A DNA stretch of 64,000 nt, taken from assembly GCA_021234535.1 (NCBI GenBank), contig CM037839.1, positions 28,473,475-28,537,474 of the forward strand. The letters are read 5' to 3'. Below the pieces are notes generated by a model that was not told the origin of the DNA, did not search any database, and saw only the letters and a list, made by a program, of their open reading frames with translations. This DNA is from Stichopus chloronotus. Its lineage: Eukaryota > Echinodermata > Holothuroidea > Aspidochirotida > Stichopodidae. Positions within the stretch are counted from its first letter, which is position 1; each line of letters starts with the position of its first letter. Shown one piece after another: positions 34,291 through 46,767 of the stretch. The translations under genes were made by a program, and so were the position numbers.

Positions 34291-36589
34291 TCCCTTGTGT
34301 AGTAAGCTGGATGGACACAACTTTGAAATAAGGATATCATGTTTGCAGTGCCTCAATTTAAGAGCAACATCAATTCACAAAAAAAAAATGATACTTTGGA
34401 TTGATTGAATCTAGAACATTTCCACCTTTTACATTGCATTTGATTGTTTGATGACTGCATGTTGACCTTAACAAAATTTGTTGGTTCAGCAAGAGCAAAG
34501 AACCTAACAGTTGCCTGCATATACTATCTAAGTAGAGAGCCAACATTGTTGTGGCCAAAAACACATCCCACATTATCGGATATTGCATTTTCATGACCAT
34601 TTTTTGTGGTTTTTTTTACACCTCACCCTAACTCTCCCAAATAAAACTAGGTTAATGTTTTGAGGGGTCAAAATATGATCATGGGCTTGCACCCCATGCC
34701 CCATCCCATCCCCCCTGATAGCGATTCCTCTGAGCGTATTCTACCAGATTATTTACTACGCAGTTTCAATTTCATCTGGTGGAGCAGAAATGTTTTTTGG
34801 TGGGGTATTGTCCTAAAATGTCTCTGTGACTATGGATCTGCATAAAATCAGCATACAGTATTTCTGGTGCTGGTTTTTAGTGTATACATATGACATTGCT
34901 GAAGTTTACAAGATGTTCTCTCACAATCTATTATGTTTTCTTTTCCTTAAGTTAGCTTATTTAATCCTTGTTGAGCTTTTCTTTCTAATTCAAGTTTACT
35001 GTCATTTGCTATAGGTCTATTACACTTTTTGTTTGTTCTAGTATCCTGTCTTCAATTACACTATACTCTGATTTGCATTTGTGGGGACAAAATAAATAAA
35101 CAAAAATACAGCCTTATTAGTGTAAAATTTAAGAAAACAATCACTTAACTGTTGATGAATCCAGTTTTGCCATAATTTCAAAGTAAAAAAAAATGCAATT
35201 ATGTAATTGATATATGTACTATGTTTTGCTTGATCAAGCTAATATGAATAAAGTGTATGAGAAATTGCAAATATGAGTGTACATTCAGAAACTGAGTTTT
35301 CTCTATAGGCAAAGAACATTTGTGTCCAAGTTTGCAATGATGACAAAGTCAGTAGACATATTTCACACATTAAATGTCAAGGTTTCCTTCTGACATTAAG
35401 TGATATCATTAATCACAAAAGTTTTCAACCTTCCATTCATTATAAAGATTTTCATGTACCCATGAAACTGTATGGTAAACAGAAATATACCTTTGTCATG
35501 GTACTGTATGGTAATTACTAGGTCTCTATACTTCTAAAGTTAGGAGATGACTTGCCTGGTCCCATCTTGAATCACAATATTCTACGCATACATATACTAT
35601 ATGGTCCATTATGCTATCTTTGAAACTTCAGTCAAGAGAAATGATTTGAGATATTGTATTTTTATGTCATTTTATGTAACTTTTTAGACTAATGTCAACA
35701 ATTTTAACTAATGGGCACTGCTACATCTCCTAGTCTATGTAATCAGAAGTGTCGGATATAACATGCTAATGAAATCGTAGCGGCAGTTACTTATGTGTAT
35801 TAACTTCGTTGATAAAATATTGGAACTTTGTCAGTCACAATATTCCCGACATCACATGTGTGCTATTACCAGTCAAGTCACTTATACTTTATTTACCAAG
35901 CTCTGAACCATGATTACAAGTTGATGTTTAGAAGGTTTTTCTTGTAGCTATGCCCAACAGGTTTATCTACCATTACTATAATTTAACATAGTAGCTAGGT
36001 CTTACACTCTGTTATAGCTCCATAAGCAAACAAATAACCCATGTTATTACTATTTTAACATTGTAAGCTTAACCTCTTTCACAACAAGACAACCAACAAA
36101 ATGCTTGCTTGTGTTCCTGTTCAAGCTTTTATGAATCCGAGCAAGCACACAGAGAGCAAAGATAACTCACTGTTTAAGGTAGATGTATCGCATTAAAACT
36201 GCTGATCATACATAAAAGACAAAGGTACATTTCTTGTCAATAGGTGGGGCTAGTCAACATTTCACATTTTGAAAAGTTGGTAGGCAGTAGCCATTGAGAC
36301 TGTCTACGATTTTTTTTTTTCTTGCTGTGTGTTTTTAATCAGAGAAAAGCCTGGTCATTGAACCTACATGGTTATCGAACTAAAGGTTCCTGACTCAAAT
36401 CTATGAATATTCATAGAGTCGATCAAGATGACAGTTTGAAATTCAATGACGGGGCCAGCCTCAGAGCTAAGAGGTACAATGCAAGGTTACCATTCCTTCC
36501 ATTAACTCCTTACAGATTACCATTGTAAATATAGCAGAAAAAGAAAAAGGAAGACAACGAATGAATCCAGTGTGTGTGGGCTTCTTGCA
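34291..36589. other. Non-coding stretch
   Basis: Very A+T-rich, with T runs at about 34612-34619 and 36311-36320 and the perfect palindrome at 36401-36416 (listed separately). No gene or transposon supported. Confidence 0.55.
36401..36416. repeat. Perfect 16-bp palindrome
   Basis: CTATGAATATTCATAG is fully self-complementary. The flanks GACTC (36392-36396) and GAGTC (36416-36420) extend it imperfectly. A homeodomain-type or POU-type dimer site is possible but only by composition. Confidence 0.7.
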
Positions 36590-36715
36590 ATTTTTATTGA
36601 TGTTTGGGCTTCACAGTAAAATCCAGCCAGACACTACAAGAACGTATCTTTTATTAAACACCACCAAACAGACAACCTGCTCTGACGTTTCGTTTGGGTA
36701 TTCTCGTCCAGTTAA
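36590..36715 (-). mobile_element. Possible retroelement 3' tail (Penelope-like?)
   Basis: On the minus strand the text runs GGACGAGAATACCCAAACGA, then AACGTCAGAGCAGGTTGTCT, then AATAAAAGATACG. The word pattern 'CGAA..CCnAACGAAACGTCAG' followed by a short A-rich tail is common at the end of Penelope-like elements in many animals, as I recall. I see no reverse transcriptase or GIY-YIG coding sequence here, so this is at best a small fragment. Confidence 0.25.
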
Positions 36716-39087
36716 TTGCATATTCGTCTAAGGTCTAAAGTGTTAAAGCTGACCTTTCACAATGATGGAGACTTGGTTTTTATATTTTTTGTTATGTCAA
36801 TTTTTTTGCTATGTCAAAGGGGTCTTTGGAAAGTCTCAAGACTTTCCCCGGTATTAATGCATTTTTGATGTTCTATTATGAATATGTTATGTGTCAAGGA
36901 TTTCATGTACATGTCACCTCAGTATATTCCAGAGAATCCTTTGGCTATCTCATCTGCAATTCACAAGGATGACATACTAGTTTGAGTAGCTTTGAATCAG
37001 AGAAAACTGTAAAAAATTTAACTTTATAACCTTACACAAGAAAAAGACATCATATATATTGTCAGTGCTGCATGTACATGGAGGAATGAACATCACAGCA
37101 TAAGTTGAACATGTGAGTTAATGAAAAATACATTAATTGTGTTGTTGTCTTTCTCTTGTTCATTATTTGTGACTTCACTGCCTTTATCCTTAAACATTGG
37201 AGTGACCATCCCCCACACTAACAAAACTCGTAATTACTTAATAATGAATCAATTACTAGACAAGATTGGTTGATTGACATCAAGTCTGCAAGGTCATTGT
37301 AATTCATTTACCTAGATGAACAAATGTCTTCTCTCCAATACCATACAAGCAATACATATGTGATGTTTGCAAGTGTTAGTACAAGCCAATCACAGCAGCA
37401 ATGATTGCCTCTGCTTTGTAACTAACATTCACATAAAAATAGTGACACATTTCATAAACCACTTCTCAAGAGGCACTGTGTTTCGTCTTGTGGGCTACAT
37501 CGATGCATTATTCTTTCTTCCAAAACAGACTCTGCCCTGATTTAGACACATTTATGCTCTCCGAAGGATTCAAACTTTTTCTCACCCTCCTGCATAACTC
37601 GATTCTTATCTTATGTAGATCATGTCCCATATTTCAAAATATATTCTAGTTTAGTGCAACAATGTAATACATCCCTCGTGGCCTTAACCCTGAGGGGAAG
37701 AATTCTGAAAATGCATACAATGTCCTACTTTGGAATTTTTTTCATTTTGCGGGATATCTTATTGCTTTCTTCATGTCATGAAAAGCAAACATATTTTATC
37801 ACAAATGATTTGCGAAACTTTGGAGATAATAAAGAGATATATAACATAGTTTTCCATAAATTACTGCTGTCATACTTTTTCCACTTAGAAAGATAGAAGA
37901 ACCATTTATGCAGAGGGGCATGATTTTTAACAGGAAAAGTCTTATAACATTTTGAATATCAACATGTTGATGAATATTTTACTTCCAACATCATGTAACT
38001 GGCAACACAGATCCACTCTTCACAGATCTAAAAATAAAAAACAAAGGCTAGTACTATAAATTATGTCAATATTTATTACGTCAACGAGAATTTTAGGAAA
38101 ATTTTGCTGGAAATTTGCTCACCCACTTAGAAAAATTTGGCACATAATTGAGGTTTACTAAATTATCTGTTAATATCATTACTTTGTGGTTATGGTCTTG
38201 CTGCTCATCAGTCACACATCTTAAGCATGCAAGCAAGCCAGGGTTGATAGATTAAACAAAATCTATGTTATCAGATCACAGAGGCCAAAATGACATATTG
38301 TGGGAGCAAGAGATTCGATGGAAGGGAAAGAGACTATGTGGGAATGTTGTAATGAGAGGAATAATGGTAATATTTAATTCTGGAGGATCTAACCTTATAT
38401 TTATATGTAAATTTTACACCTTTTATTCATTGTTGCAAACTCTCCAGTGTTTTGTGTCCTGTCCCCCTCCTTCCAGCTCCTCCATGCCCACATACATGAT
38501 TAAATTACTCACTGAAGCTATCTTTATGATTGCAAAGCCAACAGAACATAGAAATATCATACAAGGACATTGTTAATAAAGTTTCCTGGGAGTGTTCTTG
38601 TGATGTCTCAAGCAGTGTAGCCACATCCTCAGTGGTCTCATGTCATGGCCTCTTACCAATGAACGATCCAACCCTAATACCCTATCATCACACCAAGATG
38701 TAGTCTTTCAACCCTTGCTGTACTTTATCCTTCCAGGAAGGCATGGCCAGTTGTCACTGTTGTCTTAAAAGTTAGAAACACGTGCAATAAAAAAATTTTA
38801 TGAAATAAATTTTTACCCCTGGGTTTTACATGATGAATCCATCAGAATACACAGAGAAAAGTCACAGAAAACTTTATATTCTAAACAGTTTTTGCCGAAT
38901 TATTCTAAAAAACAAATAGTTGATCTAATGTTATTTTCTTCAAACCATGATATAGCAGTCAAAACATATGGTACTCATATCATTCTATAGAATTCATAGC
39001 TGATCTAGCTATTAGGTCTACTTACAATACTATTTACAATACTTGGTTTACTACACGTAAGTGATTTACCTTTTTTTTTTTTTTTTG
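36716..39087. other. Non-coding stretch
   Basis: A+T-rich DNA. A plus-strand frame of 103 codons (38265-38576) has no recognised domain. A 16-T run lies at 39071-39086 and is discussed with the adjacent candidate exon. Confidence 0.5.
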
Positions 39088-39265
39088 TCACACCATACCA
39101 TAGTCCTCAAACCATTTGCTGGCAAATGAAATTTCTTCATTTGAGAACATTGATACAGTGATATTAGGTGAGAATCTAAAGAAAAAGGGCTCCCCATCTA
39201 CCTTTCGAACGTTTACCCACAACTGAATGCCTTCAGCTGTAATTTGGTACAACGAAAACATACAA
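39088..39265 (-). other. Candidate terminal exon or retroposed fragment (weak)
   Basis: On the minus strand a good acceptor-like sequence (TTTATTTCACAG) precedes about 59 codons ending in TGA at 39088-39090. The translation has balanced, protein-like composition and no low complexity: it includes TAEGIQLWVNVRKVDGEPF and ends EISFASKWFEDYGMV. The stop is followed by C and then 16 A residues, as in a retroposed copy with a poly(A) tail. Short similar words (ACTTAC) flank both sides. I do not recognise the family. Equally it may be a chance open frame beside a homopolymer. Confidence 0.25.
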
Positions 39266-39344
39266 CTGTGAAATAAATTTTCCACTAGTAAGTTTTTGTT
39301 TTCCTAGGTATTATTCTAGAATAAAAAATCAAGTATTTATGTTT

Positions 39345-39391
39345 GGGCCACCATTTGGATGGGGCCATGGCCCCTGTTGGCTCCACCTCTG
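39345..39391. mobile_element. Possible degraded hAT-like terminus
   Basis: Contains the perfect 14-bp palindrome GGGGCCATGGCCCC (39361-39374) followed by GGCTCCACCTCTGG. Read on the minus strand, CAGAGGTGGAGCCAACAGGG resembles the ends of non-autonomous hAT elements. No partner end found. Confidence 0.25.
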
Positions 39392-39483
39392 GCTCCACCC
39401 ATTATCTACTGCTATCTACAGTAGATCTAATACTCATATTACGTATTACCTACTGTTATTTTCATCACACTAGTCTGTAGTGC

Positions 39484-39622
39484 TTAAAGGAGAATTCCAG
39501 GCAAGGAAGATGTCTTCTGATTTAGTCAAGCCATTTCAAAATGTTAAGAATATGAATAAAAATGGTTTGAAATGGCTTAAATAGGTCAGAAGGCATGTGA
39601 CTTCACTGGAATTCACCTTTAA
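39484..39622. mobile_element. Palindromic MITE bounded by TTAA (139 bp)
   Basis: The left end TTAAAGGAGAATTCCAG and the right end CTGGAATTCACCTTTAA are reverse complements with one mismatch. The body continues the palindrome: TTTAGTCAAGCCATTTCAAA at about 39521-39540 pairs with TTTGAAATGGCTTAAATAGG at about 39566-39585, leaving a short loop. Both ends start with TTAA, the target duplicated by piggyBac-type transposases, so a piggyBac-related MITE is a reasonable inference, though the TTAA may simply be part of the repeat. Confidence 0.8.
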
Positions 39623-40010
39623 AGCATGTATTCTGTTAGACCATTCTACACTACTCACTAGTGATCTCTTTCTTTACTACTTATTAAGCCTACTCATAAC
39701 TGAGTACCAAAGAGATAAAAAAGTCTTTTAAAGGGAAGATACTGTATTCTTCAAAGGAAAACCTTGTCACCAGAGGCTTAACGTTGGTCTCTTTCTTCAA
39801 CTATGTCCAAGATGTTTCTACTGCTAAGTTCTCAAAGCAACAAATCTGCAATGCGATCTTTTTTCTTTCTTTTTTCTGGGAGTGAGACAGATAGAGAACA
39901 AACTGAAAAAAGTTTCGGTGTATTCAGAAAACTCTTTGGCAACATTTGCCAGAAGATGCCTGGAAGGACTGGATGTTCAATCTTTAAAGCTATGACTGGT
40001 ATTCCTTTAC

Positions 40011-40107
40011 CTTTACAACCAATCAACCTGTCTTGCACGGGAAACATAAACGACAAACAAACGCTGGGAACAAGCAAGATTGCACAATTAATTACAGCCA
40101 ACCTCAT
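40011..40107 (-). other. Candidate first exon with a signal-peptide-like start (very weak)
   Basis: On the minus strand an ATG in fair context (A at -3) opens MRLAVINCAILLVPSVCLSF, a short hydrophobic stretch of signal-peptide type. About 32 codons in, the text AAAG|GTAAAG offers a splice donor. The same frame stays open to 39832. No second exon or promoter is recognisable, and the plus strand also carries a 114-codon frame here (39803-40147), so chance openness is likely. Confidence 0.15.
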
Positions 40108-40532
40108 TTCTCTTTGGCATTCAGAAGAAACAACGGCGGTGTTTTAGGCATTGGCCTACATCCCAGAGGATGGAATTCCTTGCCTCATCAGTAACCAGAA
40201 ACGAGTAATTGGCCAAAAAGTCGTGGATCAATAGCTTAAACGGATAAAACAATGAAACTTTAGTGGAGTCGTTGAAACCAGTCATCTAGAAATTACTTCC
40301 GCCAGGCAAATTGGACTTGTGTACTGATGGCTATATTGACAAATTAAGTAATGAAAGAAGACTGCGCTTGTTACTTTCTGACATCCCGGTCAGTGTACAG
40401 GTCAGTTGTACATCTTGGAGAAATGAACAACTTGAGCACTGTGATGAGAGGAAGATGAAGCAGCACCTTTTAGATGTAAGGCAATTAGTATGTGTGATCT
40501 GAGGACTCATGAAACATGAAACGAATGCAAGC

Positions 40533-40840
40533 AAGTAAACACAGAACCAATACCAAAACAACAACTGTAATGGCATAGTCATAATTACAGACAGGGATAT
40601 ACATGTCGTAAACATAGTACCAATACAAACAAAATGACTGCAATACCGTAAATAATGACTCCAGAAATGATACATGTATTATACCAATATGAACACAACT
40701 ATGTAATGCTATAGTAATGGTTACAGAAAGTGACATAGGTAGTAAACATAGTACCAACAGAAGCACAATAACTGCAATACCGTATTAATAATTAAAGAAA
40801 GGGGTACATGACATAAACACAGTGGGCCTACCAATACCAA
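40533..40840. repeat. ~70-bp tandem repeat, about 4 copies
   Basis: Units contain GTAAACATAGTACCAATAC, then an ACTGCAATACCGTA block, then a TTACAGAAAGnGnnATA block. The word CCAATA or CCAACA recurs at 40548, 40621, 40685, 40754 and 40831, at intervals of 73, 64, 69 and 77 bp. On the minus strand the array reads as hydrophobic repeat frames of 114 and 93 codons (40331-40675 and 40485-40766), which I treat as by-products. Confidence 0.8.
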
Positions 40841-41677
40841 TTGTGTAATCCCATATAGTAATATGCATAGGCCTTTATAATTTTATATTATTGGGGATTA
40901 AGCAGTAATACGAACATGTAACAAAATAATACTTACTGTTAAATGCAATTAACACTCACCAATATTGGTCAGGGTGAATTGCAGTTAACAATATTGCAAT
41001 ACACGTCAGTAACAATTGTGCCAACTAAGGTCACCTATCACAGTTTGCAGATAACAAAAAATTAAGAACAAACTTTCATGCCAGAAGATGACACAGTTGT
41101 TGAACCATGTAATTGTCACCTTCAAATATATGTAGCCATGTAGCCTTACTGCTCACTGAACCAGAAGTCAGCATGATCTACAAACACTGAAAACCAAGTT
41201 TTGAGTTGATGGGTCATGTGGGTATAAGTTGAACAAAGTGCAAACTTGACACACTAGAAGTTCAGCCATGTGAGTTTAAGCATGATCTTGCTATTTGATT
41301 CGAACATGACCTTCATCAGAGACAAGCTAACAGAAAGTACAGTACAAAATACAGACAGAAGTTGAGAGCAAAAGGAGAAGATGAAGGTAAGAGGATAAGT
41401 TCTCCATGTGGTGGAGAGTGAAAGATGATCTGTAAGGGGGAAGAAATACCAGTATTTAAGGCAGTAACTCATCATCCCAAGCTACATTTTTGGCTTCCGG
41501 ATAAGAGAATTCTCAACTGGTTCTGCTCTTTGACTGACAGCAGATTCCAAAGATGCAGAGTAGCTCATATTACACAGCATTGTTTTGATTACACATGTGG
41601 AGGAATCTTAGGGAGGGACTAGACATAAGTGGTTGGGAGATTTGAAACTGTCTGGGGTGATGAGTATTTGGCTTTAG
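40841..41677. other. Non-coding stretch between arrays
   Basis: A+T-rich. Contains a partial inverted repeat of TGCAATTnACnCTCACC around the CCAATATTGG centre at about 40938-40990. A sequence like one 41-bp unit (GGTATAAGTTGAACAAAGTG) occurs at about 41220, 450 bp before the main 41-bp array. No gene supported. Confidence 0.5.
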
Positions 41678-41840
41678 TTGATATGGACATGCTGTTATAA
41701 GCTGAATCAACAGTCACCTTGCTATGGACATGCTGGTGTTGTTTAAAAACAAGTGTCATCTTGACATCAATAATTGGTATAAATTGAGCCAAGTATCACC
41801 TTAATATGGACCATATAACTTGACATGGACATCAAGGTAA
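41678..41840. repeat. 41-bp tandem repeat, four copies
   Basis: Units start TTGATATGGACATGC (41678), TTGCTATGGACATGC (41719), TTGACATCAATAATT (41761) and TTAATATGGACCATA (41801), and most contain TTGAnnCAAGTnTCACCTT. Periods are 41, 42 and 40 bp. The array directly precedes the 16-bp minisatellite but shares no unit with it. Confidence 0.75.
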
Positions 41841-41880
41841 GGTGAAATATCCTAACTCAAGAGTAGAAAGATAAAATAAA

Positions 41881-42395
41881 TTGAGGCTATAATCAATAGA
41901 AGCTACACTTAATAGAGGGTATACTCCATACAGGCTTTTCTTAACAGAGGCTATAGTCAATAGGGGCTATACTCAACAGAGGCTATAGTCAATAGGGGCT
42001 ATAGTCAACAGAGGCTATAGTCAAAAGAGGGTAGACCCAACAGAGGCTAAATTCAGTAGAGGGTATACCCAATAGAGGATATACTCATTAGAGGCTATAC
42101 TCGCTAGAGGCTACACCCAATAGAGGCTATACCCAATGTAGGGTATACTCAATAGAGGCTGTCTTTAATAGAGGCTGTCTTTAACAGAGGCTATAGTCAA
42201 TTGAAGGTATACCCAATAAAGGCTATACTCGATAGAGGCTATACTCAATGGAGGGTATACTCAATAGAGGCTACAGTCAATAGAGGCTGTCTTTAATAGA
42301 GGCTATACTCAATAGAAGGTATACCCAATAAAGGCTATACCCGATAGAGGCTATACTCAATGGAGGGGTTACTCAATAGAGGCTACAGTCAATGG
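41881..42395. repeat. 16-bp minisatellite, about 32 units, with a 112-bp higher-order period
   Basis: The unit is AATAGAGGCTATACTC. Nearly every 16-bp step from 41881 to 42395 is a recognisable variant. Marker variants (AATAAAGG preceded by GGTATACCC, followed by CGATAGAGG and AATGGAGGG) recur with an offset of 112 bp (for example 42215 and 42327), exactly seven units, showing that a seven-unit block was itself duplicated. No open frame of note. Confidence 0.95.
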
Positions 42396-45300
42396 GAATT
42401 TTGAAGAGGGGTAAACAAAGGGGTACAGAGAGAGACAGTAGAGTAATATAAACTTGAATAATATAAACTGAAATCTGCCTTATTGAAGCATGGTATCACC
42501 ATTAGCTGGTTCTCAAACAACTGGCCCACTTAATGCACTACAGCTTACATTTTATTTATGATCTAATCTCCTACTGATAATAGTGATGATTTTCTGATTT
42601 GAATTCAACAGTATGTTTTCTCCACTCACAACTGATTTCCTTGAATTTCTGAGAAGCTGCCGATGAAAAGATGCGAGCAATTTTCCTCATGGTTTTGAGT
42701 GAACCCAAATGTGGAAAGATCTACAAAGGTATTTCATACGTACGGACATAAGCTGATGGTACTAAATACGCGTGACAAGAAGATAGATAGTCTAGTCAAA
42801 ATTGGATCCCCCTTGCATGACTAGAGGTTATGCCGTATACCAGTTTTTCAGCAAACACTTAAACAAAAAGTTAAGAAAATACCCTATGACATTCATACAC
42901 CTAGAATACACTGCCAAATGATGTAAACCATAAAACAAAACAAAAAAAATGTCTACACCAAGAATACACTCTATTACATGACCTATATATTTTAAAGGTC
43001 GCAATTAGTTGGAAAGTGAACTGGGAATATGTAGCTAGAACCAAAAGTTTCTTTTTACCCGTATCAGAAAAATTTTCTTTCACTTTCATTTGTGAAGTGA
43101 ACAGTAGCTATATAAAGAAATGGAAATTTATGGAATAGCCAAAAATATTTTACTGCTTTTAGTGTGTGTTACTTGATACACAGGAATGACTATACAGATG
43201 CTAGTTGATATATTTCTCATATAAACTGCATGTGGGTCAAAATTAAATATAAATCACAAACCAATGGCAAGCTGCAGCCGTCTATTTGTCTGCCTGCAGC
43301 CTGTGTTTATTCATGCAAAGCTGCCGTGGAAATGATACAAAACTTGACAGAAACCGTGCACATGTTTGTAAGTAGTTGCAGGGCAAAGCAGTGTATTAAC
43401 AGAGAAGATGGCTCAAGCTCCCTCTGGCCGCTGAGAGAGAAAATATATGCCTCATTGACAAAGCATCAGTTAGTTTGCAATAATTCTGGTGTAACCAGAA
43501 CAAGTTTAATTTCAACCGTGTGTGTCATGCATTGGTAATAACCTTAAATAATTTCTGAGGCATTTCTTGTTCTGCTAGGGAAGAACGATGCATATCGTCG
43601 TCAACAGGGCCTGGCAGATGTCAAAGCTCTTTGGGCAAAGGACCAATGTGATATATGACTCCATTAAAGACAGAGCAAACAAGAAAAATACCAGAAACAA
43701 AGGAAGGGAGACTTATTAACAGGGTCAGTAATGAAAGGTTTCAGGAAATAAATTTCTCATTTATCCACCAACGAAAATGCAAATTGACAGTAACTTGTAA
43801 TGGTCAGAGGGATTTTTCTTGTGGTAAAGTGATGGTCGTGACTGCAGTAGCATGGATTTATCTTGGTTAGATATTATCAGCTGGCCACTTATTGCTTAAA
43901 ATCAATCAAAACAATGATTTGAAGAGAGCTTGATGATACCAACAACTTGGAATGAAAAAAGTAATGTCTATTTATCACTAATGAGCACTGCAAACAATGA
44001 GCAGGTATATTTAATAGTATATTAACAATATCAGTAGTATTAGCATTAGTTGTGTGTGATGAAAATTAACTAGTACGTCAAGGGGTGTGTGAACAGTGTA
44101 TATTAATACAGTGGAGATAGGAGAAACAACAATTTTACCTTCTTAGGGCTGAATGGAGGACTGGATAGATGTAAGGTTGGACATATGGAAGGATTACATA
44201 AGAAGTGATGTTTATATTAAACTGCAAAACTCAGCCAATGGAGGTTGATTTCTCCAATGGATTGTGCAAAAGCAGAAACCATTGTATATGATGGTCACGA
44301 CTCTGCACTCATTTCCAAACCACACAACACAAGATGCTTAAAATTGCTCACACATGATTTCTATATCATACCTATTGAGAGACTTTGGTAAATATTTGAA
44401 AACTAATTCCAGAATGGGATATGGTGTGCAAGGTACAGTAATAAGTGGGTGGTTAGTATCATTCAGAATCTAAGGCACCCACAGTAATGATTTTGCTAAC
44501 AATCCTTCGTCCATGCTATTAAGCTACAACAATCGCACACAACTGATACCTTCTGGTTGAACATTCACATCATTAAGTAGCTAAACAGTTTCTCGTTTTA
44601 ATGTTTGAGCTCTAACTATGTAGTGGCATTGTGCAGAGGCTGTGTGTTCCTGTCTACTTATTGCCGAATGTAATATCATCTACTATATTTTTTTAATTTC
44701 CATGTTCATAATTAATGAAAAATTGCCCCAAGAAATCCCAGTCTATTAGCATTCAAACAGCTGAGTATACAGAAACATGAATGAAATGCAGAAACTGAAA
44801 AAATAAAGATAAGAAAGACAAGATGATGTGGTATTAAAGGAGTATATATGCTGATAATCAACAAGATGAAATTAAAGTCATCTATTGACAATGTAACCAA
44901 TGCGAGAGCTTCAGAGAACCACCTGTGATTGAACATCAATGTGGTAACAGCTACCTGCAGGTACTGATGATAATGATTACACAGTTTAAGTAATGCAGTT
45001 TTACTTAAATGGCAATATCTTTAAGGTAATGTAGTCAAACAAATGAGACTTTTTGAGTAGCAAGGTATTCATTAAATTATATCATAAAAATTGATTACAT
45101 TGCACAGTTACTGTAATAGTGATGGTAGATATACCTAGTTTAGGTCATAATATGATGTGGTAAATGACAGTGCTGATTTAAGAAATGATAATGTTACAAT
45201 TTGACCGGATGAGAAAATTGTATATAGTAATAGCAATTACACTAGAATAACATTAATTTTACAGTCTACAGAGTGATGATGGTAGGAATACGAAGTTTGC

Positions 45301-46116
45301 GTAAACTACTTGTGCTAGGTGAAAGTAATGCAGAGACAACAGCAATGATGTTAAGGTAATGTACTGTTACTGGATAAAATGTGGTAAAAGTACTAAAAAT
45401 GACTTTAAAGTAGGTAACACTGAATTAAATTCATACAGGACAAATATGACTAATAGGTGGCAGCAAACTGACAGAGATTGTCAGAATAAAACGATGATGA
45501 TCAAGTCATCATCATCACTACATGCCACATGTAAGTGATGAAACTAGGACACCCAAGGAAGATGCACGAATGATGCCACTGACTGTATCGGTCATTTCAT
45601 GGGTCAAACCATTTGTAACTCTTTGCCCCCCTTCAAAATAAAGCTTTAATGTTTGTTTTTATTCAATAAAGCACTTTACAAATTGTTTAATTCATAGATT
45701 CAACTGACTTATTATTATCTTACTCTTCAGGGTTTTTTTTCATCCGACATTTTCTTCTTGTTCTGCTCACTTGTTCTCATACACTGCACTGTCAAAATTT
45801 CTTTGTAGCTTACTTTGGGCTCCTCCTGATCCAACATCACTTTTATTTTGGTCATACAATCTTTTTGACTTTCTTTTTTAGGATCTGTTTATTATATAAG
45901 AGCTGGAAACAGTGACTCAAAGAAATGTTATCAACATCCAAGCAATGATTTCTATGTCCTTGAAAAATCAATGGTCAACTTATCTGTACAGTGGAACAAT
46001 TTAACTCTAAATCTAGTAAAAAAAAAGGATCACCACCAAAGGTGGGTTACCAAATTAACCTTATAAAGAATAGTCTGTAATTAGACCCTAGCTGTGGGCA
46101 TGAGGTGTTAGCCTAT
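42396..46116. other. Non-coding stretch, possibly with a very old array
   Basis: Mostly plain A+T-rich DNA. Between about 44960 and 45430 words such as GTAATG, GTAATAGTGATGG and GATGATGGTAGG recur irregularly, perhaps the last trace of a tandem array. GATGATGATCAAGTCATCAT at about 45492-45511 is a short hairpin. Open frames such as 43230-43538 (102 codons) have no recognised domain. Confidence 0.45.
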
Positions 46117-46158
46117 TGTCATGTAGTAATTACTGGTTGTCATGTAATAATTACTGGT
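46117..46158. repeat. Exact-length 21-bp tandem duplication
   Basis: TTGTCATGTAGTAATTACTG plus G is followed directly by TTGTCATGTAATAATTACTG plus G, with one mismatch in 21. A recent local duplication. Confidence 0.9.
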
Positions 46159-46767
46159 TGATTACATTGATAGATGGACCAGATGTGTCTGAAAGATACT
46201 TCACGTGATGTGATGTAAAACAGACCTACACACTCTATCAATCTAGATGCATGATTCTGTGTGATCATCACTATCAAATGTAGAAATTTAAAAAAAAAGA
46301 CTTGAACCAAATGCAAAACTAAATGAGCAACACATATATATGTGTTCAATTTGTCTTAAAGGTGATGGATATAGTACATGATACTATGTAAATTACAGAC
46401 AAAGTACGTTCCACTTGTTATCACAACATTTCGTTGTTAATGGACAAACCTTTTAATTTCTGTTTTTCACTCTATGATTAACAACCTCTTTCAGATATAT
46501 GCCTTTCAACATCTCAATGTGGTCCTAACAACTTGCATCCATTGATTTCTACATGGCTATTGTCTTGATACTGGAACATTTGACATTCTCAGTTTTTGTA
46601 ACATTTTGTGAAGACAGTTTCAATAACATTGTTATCTGACACATTTATATCTTCATTTACAATGTCACCCTCGCACTTCATTGCATAACTTCAACCTTTA
46701 GAGTGAACCCTTTATCCCATCCCCTTCACTCCCTGTCAGTGACTTCTTTGTCATCAATTCCTCTTTC

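Noticed and set aside
39803..40147. 114-codon plus-strand frame
   Set aside because: No recognised domain; it overlaps an equally open minus-strand frame, and neither has firm exon signals.
40485..40766. Minus-strand hydrophobic open frames in the 40.3-40.8 kb region, looking like membrane segments
   Set aside because: The hydrophobic periodicity follows the ~70-bp DNA repeat; no start context, splice signals or family similarity.
44960..45430. Recurring GTAATG/GATGATGG words suggesting a tandem array
   Set aside because: No constant period could be established by eye, so only noted in the stretch description.
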